From the NCBI GenBank assembly GCA_964551735.1, contig CAZKEF010000014.1:80320-144319 (forward strand): 64,000 bases of DNA, in the 5' to 3' direction. The stretch is from DAOUAT01 sp964551735 (lineage in GTDB: Bacteria > Chloroflexota > Anaerolineae > CG2-30-64-16). Below the pieces are notes generated by a model. That model searched no databases and was not told where the DNA came from. It saw only the letters and a program-made list of their open reading frames with translations. The position numbers and the translations under genes are program-made. This document shows positions 50,801-59,038 of the stretch, piece by piece. The number at the start of each line of letters is the position of its first letter. Position 1 is the stretch's first letter.

Positions 50801-53102
50801 TCGCCCCATCGTAGATGGCGTCCAAAATCGCCCAATCATAATTGTGACCCGTGTACCAATAATACAAACTCCACGGCTCCTCCGGTAACAACACGGTGAT
50901 GTTGTCGCGCGTGTGGACGGCAAAGCTCCAGGTATAGTCGTCAGCGGGAGAACCTTCGGCGATGCCGCTGCCGTTGCCGTCCAGACTCAGACCATCCACG
51001 TCGGCGAGGCCGGCCTTGAGAGTTACGGCCACCGTCTCGCCTTCGGCAAAGGCGCTGCTGGGGATCACATAGAGCTGGCGCAGGGCAGCTTCGTAGTGGA
51101 GCGCGTAGCTCACGACTCCGCTGACGCTGCCCTGTACCTGGACGTTGGCCGGGATGAGGGTGGCGAGGTCCATATCGCTGTTGAAGGTGGCGACGGGCAC
51201 CGCCGCGCGCAGGCTGCTGCCGCCGTTCGCCGGCGCGACTGCCGTCACCCGCGGCGGCAGATCGCCAAGATTGCGGTAGAGGTGCACGCCGCCGTTCCCG
51301 CCGAGCAGCAGGTCGGGCCGTCCGTCGTCGCCCAGCAGGTCGCCGAGGACCGGCGGCCCGCCGCTCCAGGCCAGGCCCTCCGGCGTCGTCGCCGGCGCCC
51401 AGACCGGGTTATTCGCGTCGCCGTCGTTGCGGTAGAAGGCACGGTCGGTGAACAGGTCCAGGTCGCCGTCGCCGTCCACGTCGGCAAAGGCCAGGGCAGA
51501 GGCGGCAATCCCCATATAGTTGTCCGTGACATATGTCCACACAGGCAAGGTCGCGTCGCCGTCGTTGCGGTAGTAATGAATCTGGCCAGAGACCGCGACG
51601 AAGAGGTCATAATCGCCATCGCCGTCGACGTCGGCAAAGGCCGGCGCCACAGCTGCGGAGGGGCCGACGATGCCGAGGTACGTATCCGTGATCAGGGTGA
51701 AGACGGCCACACCGGGCGTGCCGGTATTCTCATAGTAACGCAATGTGCAATCATGGAAGTCGAAGAAGGGTCCGTCTCCGATGAAGAGGTCAAGGTCACC
51801 ATCGCCGTCGATGTCCACAAAAGCAGGATGTTGGAGACCGGTGTCGGGGTCCACCCCGACATAGCCACCTGTGACGTAGGTCCATTCGGGCGCTGCTGGT
51901 GTGCCGTCGTTGCGTAGGAAGATGAAATACGCATCGTTCAAACCGTTAGCGGAGCCCAGGAAGAGATCCAGGTCACCGTCATTGTCGATGTCGGCTAGCG
52001 CTGGGTTGGTGGAATGGCCGTAATCCATGGACAGCATCCCGTACACCCAAAGCGTCCAACTGGCGTTGGCCGGCGTGCCGGTGTTTTTGAAACTGGTCAG
52101 CCAACCGAGCGGCTGCCCGACGACCAGGTCTAGTGTACCGCTGCCGTCCAGGTCACCAAAGGTCAGGACAAAGTGCATCACCGCCCACCCGTAGGGGAGA
52201 CCAATACCGCCATACGTGTCCGTGACAAAGGTCCAGACCGGCGCATTGGCGGTGCCGTCGTTGCGGTAGTGGGTAATCCGATTTGTCTGGCCCAAGAAAA
52301 GGTCCAGGTCGCCATCGTCGTCAATGTCGGCAAAGGCGATGGACACATACTCCTCGCAGGTGATGTCGGCGTAGGTGTCGGTCACGAACGTCCAGGCCGG
52401 TGCGGTGGGCGAACCGGTGTTCTCGTAGAAGGCGATGCTGGTGAACCAATCTTCATCCTCTTGCCATGTGGTTATGAAGAACAGGTCAGCATCGCCGTCG
52501 TTGTCAATGTCCGCCAGGGCAAAACCACCGTCGCCCTCTCCAGATCTCCCATTGCCAAGCATATCTGTGGTTCGTAGCGCCCAGGCCGGTTCGGAGGCGC
52601 TGCCGGTGTTCTCGTAGTAGATAAAGCCCTCCGGTTCCCACGTCCAGCCATTCAATACGGCATCAAGGTCGCCGTCGCCATCCAGGTCCACAAAGCGGAC
52701 CGGACGCTTGTATTGCCCAAAGTAATTCTCCGTCACGTGCGTCCAGCTTGGGGCTGTGGCCGAGCCGTCATTACGGAAGAAATGAAGCTCGTCATGATCC
52801 CCGGAAAGGCGATTCCACCCATACACAAACAGGTCCAGATCGCCGTCGCCGTCAATGTCGACCAGCGTCGGGGAACTTCTGCGGATGCCACCCCAATACA
52901 GGTCGCTGTAGAAGACGCCATCCAGCGTGCCGCTGTGGACGCGCGTCCATTCGACCTCGGGGGCATCAGGCGCCAGGGCCAGCGCCGGTTCGGGCGGCAG
53001 CAGCGGGGCCTGGCTATGGGTGGTCAAGGCCCACGGGGCCAGCAAGCTGCCCACCACCAAGACCGTCAATCCTACCACGAGGAAGCAACGTCGTTTGATC
53101 AT
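47826..53102 (-). CDS. giant secreted chimera: FG-GAP propeller, Ig-like, family-5 solute-binding domain, PPC and Ig/cadherin domains
   Basis: 1758 residues; ATG at 53102 with AAGGAGG upstream. Signal peptide at about 1-32. Residues about 45-590: some ten VCBS/FG-GAP units, each with a calcium loop such as DIDGDGDLDLF and a YRNDG strand. About 600-700: SbsA-like Ig domain. About 705-1330: SBP_bac_5 (PDLHWSDGAPLTAQDSVYSY, EMRQAIAYCLDRQAMVDAV). About 1450-1520: a PPC-type domain (GDADLYIWAPGNEGP, GDYHLEVRGY). Then an invasin-like Big_1 domain, a cadherin-like/putative-Ig domain and the tail RPRLYLPIILRGS. That tail is common on Chloroflexota surface proteins and may be a sorting signal. No transporter gene is adjacent, so the binding domain probably works at the cell surface. 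Confidence 0.88.
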   Translation of the reverse strand: MIKRRCFLVVGLTVLVVGSLLAPWALTTHSQAPLLPPEPALALAPDAPEVEWTRVHSGTLDGVFYSDLYWGGIRRSSPTLVDIDGDGDLDLFVYGWNRLSGDHDELHFFRNDGSATAPSWTHVTENYFGQYKRPVRFVDLDGDGDLDAVLNGWTWEPEGFIYYENTGSASEPAWALRTTDMLGNGRSGEGDGGFALADIDNDGDADLFFITTWQEDEDWFTSIAFYENTGSPTAPAWTFVTDTYADITCEEYVSIAFADIDDDGDLDLFLGQTNRITHYRNDGTANAPVWTFVTDTYGGIGLPYGWAVMHFVLTFGDLDGSGTLDLVVGQPLGWLTSFKNTGTPANASWTLWVYGMLSMDYGHSTNPALADIDNDGDLDLFLGSANGLNDAYFIFLRNDGTPAAPEWTYVTGGYVGVDPDTGLQHPAFVDIDGDGDLDLFIGDGPFFDFHDCTLRYYENTGTPGVAVFTLITDTYLGIVGPSAAVAPAFADVDGDGDYDLFVAVSGQIHYYRNDGDATLPVWTYVTDNYMGIAASALAFADVDGDGDLDLFTDRAFYRNDGDANNPVWAPATTPEGLAWSGGPPVLGDLLGDDGRPDLLLGGNGGVHLYRNLGDLPPRVTAVAPANGGSSLRAAVPVATFNSDMDLATLIPANVQVQGSVSGVVSYALHYEAALRQLYVIPSSAFAEGETVAVTLKAGLADVDGLSLDGNGSGIAEGSPADDYTWSFAVHTRDNITVLLPEEPWSLYYWYTGHNYDWAILDAIYDGAIESKSFGYQPIILERLPSVDNGDATIMPVTVQAGDTVVNTYNDVVTLAAGEWVRPAGCRSDDCAVAFDGASLQMDQLAVAFFLLPDLHWSDGAPLTAQDSVYSYQLASQVSDGDLYTLERTASYAALDLHTTRWTALPGYLTSEYQTRFWQPLPQHAWGHLSPEELVTSPVSARTPLGWGPYAVQSWEPGVAITLTANPYYHRAAEGLPVVDTLVFRFQSDPALALAQVTAGEADVAGQVGLLLQELPSILTASVDLEGLGVLNAHMRAGSLWEHVDFGIAPVDWYAQTRPDFFADLEMRQAIAYCLDRQAMVDAVFYGYGALSPVYIPPEHPLYPGDENLTIYPHDVLSGTALLESLGWIDTDADGIRECHGCSTANAQEGDLLAFKWQSTDAPLRVTYLQMARADLAACGVDLAVHNLPSNELYANGPDGPIFGRHFDLASYSWVSGVEPPCAIYLSSAIPSDENGWGGNNTPGYSNPAYDTACRNAMAALPGSAEYVTNHQEAMRILSEDLPAAPLFTRLKTAMTHPRLTNFRLDPTHNSALYNVETWELLADGLSPVGTIQAGDGSQAHETTALTLHLDAQDQGGGTVAQMFLRERAWDSSDWAVVAESGWIPYAANHAWVLDATPGAHYFSAYWMDDSGNASALPAGMVVNLTPPSSDVAADAIAVYRVRVAAGEAFTATLTTHSGDADLYIWAPGNEGPPDWYSDLAGTALDQVVVTDTVAGDYHLEVRGYAVSSTYQLALDAPLVQPAARSPAVMTNGKPVPEAPLSAVVPNDTPAQAPGGLPAAVALSAARSTISPGGQTVQLTAQVWEQKGADVAEGTVVTFMTTLGTFVESGAAAATAQTGGGLARVTLVSGAITGIAQVTAQASDAQAALVININDAPAFTSTPAVTVMEEEPYTYAVTAQDANGDALTLTAPTLPAWLTLVDHGNGAATLSGTPAGADVGDHLVVLRLIDSAGLSVQQVYTLTVVARPRLYLPIILRGS

Positions 53103-53171
53103 CTGAGACCTCCTTGTCATAGATTGAAACTCCAATTCGGTGCTACAGCCAATCGCATTCTCTCGTCAAAT

Positions 53172-53306
53172 AAAAAAGCAGCCCCAAAACGCCAAGAAGC
53201 CGGCGGTCAGACTGGGGCTGCCGCAAAGGTTGTGATAACGTCGTTAAGGCTGAACGAGGGCCCGCTTCAAGGTTCGGGCGGATAAACATAACCTATCATT
53301 TATTGC
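53172..53306 (-). ncRNA. leader RNA with intrinsic terminator upstream of the giant secreted protein
   Basis: Between the promoter at 53313-53341 and the gene start, the minus strand can form GCCCG/CGGGC and TCGTT/AACGA hairpins. A terminator follows: GCAGCCCCA (53221-53213), a 26-base loop with a small inner stem, TGGGGCTGC (53186-53178) and T6 (53177-53172). The product would be about 135 bases. It looks like a terminator-controlled leader (riboswitch or attenuator) or a small RNA. I do not recognise a known riboswitch core. Confidence 0.5.
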
Positions 53307-53312
53307 TTGTCC

Positions 53313-53341
53313 AATATAGCACAAGACGCAACAATTATCAA
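53313..53341 (-). promoter_or_regulatory. promoter of the leader RNA / giant protein gene
   Basis: Minus strand TTGATA (53341-53336), 17 bases, TATATT (53318-53313). It lies just after the ppk stop and so separates this gene from ppk. Confidence 0.6.
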
Positions 53342-53363
53342 CCATTTTTCGAAAGGTATTGCA

Positions 53364-55499
53364 TTACGCTAGGAACACCTCCCCGCGGCCGCCCTGCGGA
53401 GGGTGCGCCAGCAGCCAGGCCTGGCTGTCGATCGCCGGCTCGTCGGGCCGGCGATCGCGGCACACGTAGCGGCCGTCGGGCTGCAAGACCCGGGCGCGTG
53501 AGTTGTTGCGCAGTTCCACTTCCAGCACGGACCCGCGCAGGTAGGCGACAATGGCCGGATCCTTGACCGGGAACAGCACCTCAACCCGGCGGTCCAGGTT
53601 GCGCGGCATCAAGTCGGCGCTGCCCAGATACACCTCCGGTGCGCCAGCGTTCCCGAAGTAGTAGATCCGGCTGTGCTCCAGGAAGCGGCCCACGATGCTG
53701 CTGACCCGGATGTTGTCACTGACGCCGGGCACGCCGGGGCGCAGGCAGCAGATGCCGCGCACGATGAGGTCAATCTGCACGCCGGCCTGCGATGCCTGGT
53801 AGAGCTTGCGGATCAGTCGATCATCCACCAGTGAATTCATCTTGCCGATGAGACAGCCGCCCCGCCCCGCCTGCGCGTGCTCGATCTCCCGCTCGATCAT
53901 GTCTTCCAGCCGCTGCCGCATGCTGCCCGGCGCCACCAACAGGCTGCGGTAGAACTGCTGGGTGGAGTAGCCGGTGAGGGTGTTGAACAGCTCCGTGGCG
54001 TCGGCCGCCATCTCCGGGGCGCAGGTGAGCAGGCCCAGGTCGGTGTAAATGCCGGCCGTCACCGCGTTGTAGTTACCCGTGGCCAGGTGCAGGTAACGGC
54101 GCAGGCCGCCCGGCTCGCGGCGCACCACCAGGGTCACTTTGCTGTGGGTCTTCAGGCCGAGCAAGCCGTAGACCACGTGCACCCCCTCGCCTTCCAACGC
54201 GCGGGCCCAGCCGATATTGCTCTCCTCGTCGAAGCGCGCCTTCAGCTCCACCAGCACGGCCACCTGTTTGCCATTGCGCTGGGCCTCCAGCAGCGAGCGC
54301 ACCACCGGCGCGTTGCGGCCCACCCGATACAGCGTCTGCTTGATGGCCAGTACGTTCGGGTCGGTTGCGGCCGCGTTAATGAAATCCAGCACGGGCCGGA
54401 AGGAGTCGTAGGGGTGATGCAACAGGATGTCACCCTTACGAATGGCAGCGAAGATCTCGTCGGGGGTCTTGGCATCACGCAGTTGTGGCGGCACCGCAGG
54501 TGTGAAGGGCTGATCTTTGAGATCGGGCCGGGGGAGGTTCACCAACGCCCACAAGCTGGCCATGTCCAGCGGCGGCTTGAGCTGATAAACGTCTTCAGGC
54601 GACGTTTCCAGATTTTCCACCAGCAAATCTACCATCTCCTGAGGCATGGCGTCATCCACGGCCAACCGCACCACCGGCCCGAACTGACGCTGGCGCAGCC
54701 CCTGCTCGATGGTTTCCAGCAGGTCGGGTGCCTCGTCTTCCTGAATTTCCATGTCGGTGTCGCGGATCACCTGGAAGCTGTACGCCTCCAGGATCTCGTG
54801 GCCCGGGAACAACAAGCCCAGGTTAGCCGCAATGACCTCCTCCAGCCATACAAAACGCCGGTTCTCCTCGACCGCCACCAGCCGGGGGAGTGAGGTGGGC
54901 ACCTTGACGCGGCCGAACCGCACATCGCCGTTTGGCCGGCGCACCATCACCCCCAGGTTCAGGCTGAGGTTGGAGATGTGCGGGAACGGCCGGCCAGGAT
55001 CGAAGGCCAGGGGGGTCAGCACGGGCAACATGTCGGCCATGAACATCTCCCGCAGCCGTTCCTGTTCGGCTACGGTCAGGTGGTGGTAATGGAGGACGTG
55101 GACGTCCGCCTCCGCCAAGGCCGGCACAATCTCCTCGTAAAAATGGCGTCGCTGCTCGGCCAGCATGGGCGTGACGCAGGCGCGGATCGCGGCCAACTGC
55201 TCGGCCGGCGTCATGCCATCCGGCGGCGTCGAGGTCACGCCCGCCGCGATCTGATCCTTCAGGCCTGAGACCCGGATCATGTAGAACTCGGCCAGGTTCG
55301 AGCTGAAGATCGCCACGAATTTCACCCGCTCCAGCAGCGGATGGCGCGGGTCTTCGGCCTCCTCCAACACGCGGCGGTTGAACTCGAGCCAGCTCAGCTC
55401 GCGGTTGAAGTAGAGGCTGGGATCGCGCAGATCGATCGCGGGGGTTTCTACGGGCGTCAAGGCGGCGATCATTGCGGATAGGTCAACGGATGTGTCCAT
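53364..55499 (-). CDS. ppk1: polyphosphate kinase 1
   Basis: 711 residues from the ATG at 55499 (GGGGAGG upstream; the frame to 55550 has no site). It makes polyphosphate reversibly from ATP. N domain: YFNRELSWLEFNRRVLEEA, FSSNLAEFYMIRVSGL. Middle: FPHISNLSLNLGV, DILLHHPYDSF. C1/C2 domains: IKQTLYRVG, ARFDEESNIGWARALEGEGVHV, and the catalytic-His region GLKTHSKVTLVVRRE. The end has VRGICCLRPG, IYYFGNAGAPEVYLGSADLMPRNLDRRVEVLFPV. All parts are complete. No exopolyphosphatase gene is next to it. Confidence 0.95.
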   Translation of the reverse strand: MDTSVDLSAMIAALTPVETPAIDLRDPSLYFNRELSWLEFNRRVLEEAEDPRHPLLERVKFVAIFSSNLAEFYMIRVSGLKDQIAAGVTSTPPDGMTPAEQLAAIRACVTPMLAEQRRHFYEEIVPALAEADVHVLHYHHLTVAEQERLREMFMADMLPVLTPLAFDPGRPFPHISNLSLNLGVMVRRPNGDVRFGRVKVPTSLPRLVAVEENRRFVWLEEVIAANLGLLFPGHEILEAYSFQVIRDTDMEIQEDEAPDLLETIEQGLRQRQFGPVVRLAVDDAMPQEMVDLLVENLETSPEDVYQLKPPLDMASLWALVNLPRPDLKDQPFTPAVPPQLRDAKTPDEIFAAIRKGDILLHHPYDSFRPVLDFINAAATDPNVLAIKQTLYRVGRNAPVVRSLLEAQRNGKQVAVLVELKARFDEESNIGWARALEGEGVHVVYGLLGLKTHSKVTLVVRREPGGLRRYLHLATGNYNAVTAGIYTDLGLLTCAPEMAADATELFNTLTGYSTQQFYRSLLVAPGSMRQRLEDMIEREIEHAQAGRGGCLIGKMNSLVDDRLIRKLYQASQAGVQIDLIVRGICCLRPGVPGVSDNIRVSSIVGRFLEHSRIYYFGNAGAPEVYLGSADLMPRNLDRRVEVLFPVKDPAIVAYLRGSVLEVELRNNSRARVLQPDGRYVCRDRRPDEPAIDSQAWLLAHPPQGGRGEVFLA

Positions 55500-55601
55500 G
55501 AGCGGCCTCCCCAGGCGTGACAGGATGATGGACTGCACGGGCCATCGCAACGATTGTAGCGCAAAGGGGGGCGGCTGGCAAACGACAAACGCCGGATGGG
55601 C

Positions 55602-56312
55602 CTATGGTTGGGGATAGCCAACGGGTATCAAGTACAGAGGCTGCTGGTCAGCAGGCAAACTGAGCGCTTGTTGCACCTGGTCATCGTAGAAGGCCCCGAT
55701 CGGGACTGCGCCCAGGCCCATGACGACCGCCTGCAGCAAGACGTTCTGCGCTGCATGACCGGCCTCCAAATGAACATAGCGAGGTGTGCGCTCCATGCCA
55801 TACCTGCTGGCGGTGCGCTCATAGATCGCGGTGATGACGATAACGGTCGGAGCTCGTAACACGGAGTTTTGGCGCAGCGCCACTGCGTGAAGCGCGGGCC
55901 GCTGATCCCCACGCACATGCAGCCTGAGCTGATGGCCGTGTGGCTCGTAGTGGTACACCCCCTCGGACAACACCGCGTAGACTTCCAGCGGAAAACGAGC
56001 GCCGGCAGATGGCGCAGTGCGAAACCCCTCCGGGCTGGTGATCCCTTGGGCCGACCACAACAACTGCCCCAATTCGGCGGGGGAAAGGGGCGTCGCCGTG
56101 AAGTCGCGCACGGAACGACGGCGTGCCAGGGCCTCCTCTACGCTTACATCCCCGTGCAAACGTGGCGCCGGCAGAGCTACTGTCGGCTCAGCGCCGTCTG
56201 GCAGCGCGTCGCTCGGGACCGTGGACGTGATCGGGGGCACCCCAGCGGCCGGCGGGACGCACGCGGCCAGCAGCAACATCCCAAACAGGATAACGATGCT
56301 CCTCAAGTACAT
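55602..56312 (-). CDS. nitroreductase / SagB-type dehydrogenase domain lipoprotein
   Basis: 236 residues from the ATG at 56312 (GGAGG upstream). A lipoprotein signal MYLRSIVILFGMLLLAAC is followed by a short Pro-rich stalk. The FMN-binding nitroreductase core has VEEALARRRSVRDFT, LSPAELGQLLWSAQG, TAPSAGARFPLEVYAV, AAQNVLLQAVVMGLGAVPIGAF and LPVGYP-like IPVGYPQP. SagB-type enzymes oxidise azolines or reduce small molecules in the cytosol; an exported lipoprotein form is seen in Chloroflexota and some archaea. The true substrate is unknown. It is a single gene upstream of ppk on the same strand. Confidence 0.85.
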   Translation of the reverse strand: MYLRSIVILFGMLLLAACVPPAAGVPPITSTVPSDALPDGAEPTVALPAPRLHGDVSVEEALARRRSVRDFTATPLSPAELGQLLWSAQGITSPEGFRTAPSAGARFPLEVYAVLSEGVYHYEPHGHQLRLHVRGDQRPALHAVALRQNSVLRAPTVIVITAIYERTASRYGMERTPRYVHLEAGHAAQNVLLQAVVMGLGAVPIGAFYDDQVQQALSLPADQQPLYLIPVGYPQP

Positions 56313-56383
56313 GGCTCGCCTCCATGGATAATGCAACCGTCCCCAGTCTACCACCAAAACACCGGCTGCGGAAGGCGCTCCCG

Positions 56384-57184
56384 TCAACGCATCTCCTGCC
56401 CTCCCGTCACGTTGATCGCCTGCCCGGTCATGTAGCTGGATTGGTCGGAGGCGAGGAAGACCAGGACGTTGCACACATCGTCGTAGGTGCAGCCGCGCTT
56501 CATGGGCACCTGGTCAATGTACTTCTGCCGCACCTGCGCCTCGGTGATCCCCTGGTTGCGCGCGTACTGCTTGAAGAGCGCGTTCGGCCCCTCGGTCCAC
56601 AGCGGCGAGTCGAGCATGTTGCCGGGGCAGACCGCGTTGACGCGCACGCCGTGCTCGGCCAGCTCCAGCGCCAGGCTCTGCGTCAGGCCGATGCCGCCGA
56701 ACTTGCTGGCCGCGTAGGCCGAGTTTTTGTAGCTGCCCTTCTTGCCCGACTTGGAGTTGATCTGGATGATGACGCCGGACCGCTGCGCGGCCATAATCTT
56801 GGCCGCTTCTTTGGCCGCCAGGAAGTAGCCGAACAGGTCCACGTTCATCACCGCGCGCCACTTCTCGGCCGGAAATTCGGTGATCGCCGCCGAGATCAGG
56901 ATGCCGGCATTGGCGACCATGATATCCAGCCGGCCGAATTCGGTCAGGCAGCGGGCGAACCCGGCCTGCACCGATGCCTCGTCGGTCACATCCATCAGCA
57001 CCGCGATCGCCCGGCGGCCGGTTTCCCGCGCCACCAGGTCGGCCGTGGCCCCCGCCTGCTCCAGCTTGATGTCGGCCACGGCCACATGACAGCCCTCACG
57101 CGCCAGCCGCAGGCAGATCGCCTGGCCCAGCCCCTGTGCGCCGCCGGTGACGAGGGCGACGCGGTCGGTAAGTATCACTGACAT
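56384..57184 (-). CDS. srlD: SDR family dehydrogenase, sorbitol-6-phosphate 2-dehydrogenase type
   Basis: 266 residues. NAD-binding VTGGAQGLGQA, VANAG, catalytic QINSKSGKKGSYKNSAYAASK. The C-terminal half, GGIGLTQSLALELAEHGVRV, DQVPMKRGCTYDDVCNVLVF and TGQAINVTGGQEM, follows SrlD closely. SrlD oxidises sorbitol 6-phosphate to fructose 6-phosphate. It is the last gene of the minus-strand sugar operon, next to a SorE-like reductase. In the sor pathway these two enzymes work in sequence on sorbose 1-phosphate. Confidence 0.87.
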   Translation of the reverse strand: MSVILTDRVALVTGGAQGLGQAICLRLAREGCHVAVADIKLEQAGATADLVARETGRRAIAVLMDVTDEASVQAGFARCLTEFGRLDIMVANAGILISAAITEFPAEKWRAVMNVDLFGYFLAAKEAAKIMAAQRSGVIIQINSKSGKKGSYKNSAYAASKFGGIGLTQSLALELAEHGVRVNAVCPGNMLDSPLWTEGPNALFKQYARNQGITEAQVRQKYIDQVPMKRGCTYDDVCNVLVFLASDQSSYMTGQAINVTGGQEMR

Positions 57185-57219
57185 AGTTCACTCCATCCAT
57201 CGGGATCTCTTCACTGACC

Positions 57220-57280
57220 GGAATCGAGCCTTCAGGCGGTTTGGCGCTCAACGGAAAGAACCGGCTAAAGCCTCGAATCC
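57220..57280. repeat. dispersed inverted repeat, family A, copy between srlD and sorE-like genes
   Basis: GGAATCGAGCCTTCAGGCGG (57220-57239) and CCGGCTAAAGCCTCGAATCC (57261-57280) are imperfect inverted copies of the family A arm. Confidence 0.65.
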
Positions 57281-57295
57281 AGTTATCTGCTCAAA

Positions 57296-59038
57296 TCAGT
57301 CCTTCAACATCACCCGCAGCAGCTCCGCCTCAGCCTCGTTGGTCCACTCGCGGCCCTCTTTCAGCTCAGCGTAGACGGTTGGCAGGACATCCTTCAGGTC
57401 AGTGATCGCGGTCAGCGGCAACGGCTTGATATGCGGGTAGATAACGATCTTGCCTGGGAAACTGGTCTCCATCACCGCCTGCATGCCGTCGCGGGCAGCC
57501 TCCAACGAGCCGATGGCAGCCACCGAACGGTTGGGGGACAGCGCGCCGGCCTCGGCCTGATGCAGCATGAAGCGCAGGTCGTCAATGCTAGACGCCGAAT
57601 GGCCGATGACCCGCACATCGCGCAGGTACGCGTCGCTTAGGTCCAGCGCGGCGACCGTGCCGCGGGCCACCCCGGCGAAAATGTTCATCACCCCGCGCGG
57701 GGCCAGCCAGTTGGCCGCGTCGGCCACCAGCGCAGCCACGGGCGCCAGCACCACGATGTCGTCGAAGCCGTCCCGGAAGCGGGCTATGCCGGCAGCGTAC
57801 GCCTCCCGGTTCATGGGGTTCAGACACAGGAACTCGATCCCCTGGGCCGCGGCCTCGGCCGCGTAGGTGTCGTGCAGGTCTTGCAGCCGCGCGTCGCTCA
57901 CGTCGGTGCAGAGGATGGTGGCGGGCGCGCCCACCTGGATCGCGCGTTGCACGTGCATGCGGCCCATGGGCCCGCCCGCGCCGATGAACCACGCCAGCCC
58001 GCCCTCCTGCAGTGCGGATCGCACCGGCACGGCCCGGTACGCCTGAGTGATGTCCGGGCCGCGGCCGCCCACGTAGACCCAGCGGTTATAGTGCACCCGG
58101 CCGATGTCCACGTTCACCTTGCGCGACAGTGGCGCATCGCCTATCAACGCGCAGACGCCGAAGTCGGCCAGCCGCGGGCTGACCGCCTCGACCAGATCCG
58201 CACTGGGCTCGAGCAGCACGATGTCATCGGCCACGAAGCCCGCAGGCACGTCGGCCAGCCCAAACTCGAACACCTCGATGCCCAGCTCGGCCGCTCTTGC
58301 CCGCAGCCAATCGGCGAACGAAGCCGGCGCCTCGGTGATCGCCACCCGCGCCGGATGCGAGTCAGCCTCGTACCCCGCGCTAATCGTGTACCCGCTATCC
58401 CCCCTCTCCTGGTTTCCTGGTCTCCTTATCTCCTCGTCTCCCCGTCCCACCACCCACGCCGTCCCACCCGCCTTGAGGCCCTCGCGATAGCGCAGCCCAT
58501 ACGCCGCAGTCACGCAGGCCCACGGCTCGGTCAGCGCGCTTTCTGCGTAACCGGTGTCAGGCTCCACGGGCAGCAGGTAGTTGCCCTGATCCCCTTGCAG
58601 GATGGTGGCGTCAATAATCGCATACTCCGACAGCCCACCCTGGAGCATGTAGCCGTAGGCCAGGTTGACGCCATCCTTGTAGATCTCGGCCTGCACGATG
58701 AAGCGGTCGCCCGGCCGGTACTGGCCGCGCAGGCGCTCACCCACCGCCACCACCGTCAGGCTGACCTCGTGGCCGAGGACGATGGGGTCGGCGCGGATGT
58801 CTTTGAAAATGCGCGGGTGCTCCTGCCCCAGCCGGATCACCTTGATATCGGAGAAGCAGAGGCCGCACGCGTCGTGGCGCACCAGCAGCTCGTCGGGACC
58901 GGGCGCGGGCATCGGCCGCGCGATGGGCCGGCCGTCCACGCCCAGGTTTTCCAGCCCGGCGCCGTAGAGGGGCCACAGGCGGTTGGCACCAGCCTCGGGC
59001 GCGCGGCCCTGGCGGTAGAGGTCGAGTTTATCGGGCAT
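57296..59038 (-). CDS. sorE: zinc-type alcohol dehydrogenase family, L-sorbose-1-phosphate reductase-like (SorE type), with in-frame repeat insertion
   Basis: 580 residues from the ATG at 59038 (GGAG upstream). GroES-like N-terminal domain: LLVRHDACGLCFSDIKVI (zinc Cys) and VLGHEVSLTVVAVGERL (zinc His), GGLSEYAIID. Rossmann part: AWFIGAGGPMGRMHVQRAI. It is longer than classic SorE (about 410). Residues about 199-215 (RGDEEIRRPGNQERGDS) are encoded by a dispersed polypurine/polypyrimidine repeat (58394-58444) lying between GGTAWVVG and YTISAGYEADSHPA, which would otherwise read straight on. The probable reaction is reduction of sorbose 1-phosphate to sorbitol 6-phosphate with NAD(P)H, feeding SrlD. 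Assignment to SorE is by wording and neighbour. Confidence 0.8.
   Translation of the reverse strand: MPDKLDLYRQGRAPEAGANRLWPLYGAGLENLGVDGRPIARPMPAPGPDELLVRHDACGLCFSDIKVIRLGQEHPRIFKDIRADPIVLGHEVSLTVVAVGERLRGQYRPGDRFIVQAEIYKDGVNLAYGYMLQGGLSEYAIIDATILQGDQGNYLLPVEPDTGYAESALTEPWACVTAAYGLRYREGLKAGGTAWVVGRGDEEIRRPGNQERGDSGYTISAGYEADSHPARVAITEAPASFADWLRARAAELGIEVFEFGLADVPAGFVADDIVLLEPSADLVEAVSPRLADFGVCALIGDAPLSRKVNVDIGRVHYNRWVYVGGRGPDITQAYRAVPVRSALQEGGLAWFIGAGGPMGRMHVQRAIQVGAPATILCTDVSDARLQDLHDTYAAEAAAQGIEFLCLNPMNREAYAAGIARFRDGFDDIVVLAPVAALVADAANWLAPRGVMNIFAGVARGTVAALDLSDAYLRDVRVIGHSASSIDDLRFMLHQAEAGALSPNRSVAAIGSLEAARDGMQAVMETSFPGKIVIYPHIKPLPLTAITDLKDVLPTVYAELKEGREWTNEAEAELLRVMLKD
58394..58444. repeat. 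dispersed repeat family D inserted inside a coding region
   Basis: On the plus strand the segment is CTCCTGGTTTCC, TGGTCTCC, TTATCTCC, TCGTCTCCCC, the same CTCC/GTCTCC unit run as at 18101-18145. It is 51 bases, a multiple of three, with no stop codon in the gene's frame. Confidence 0.65.
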
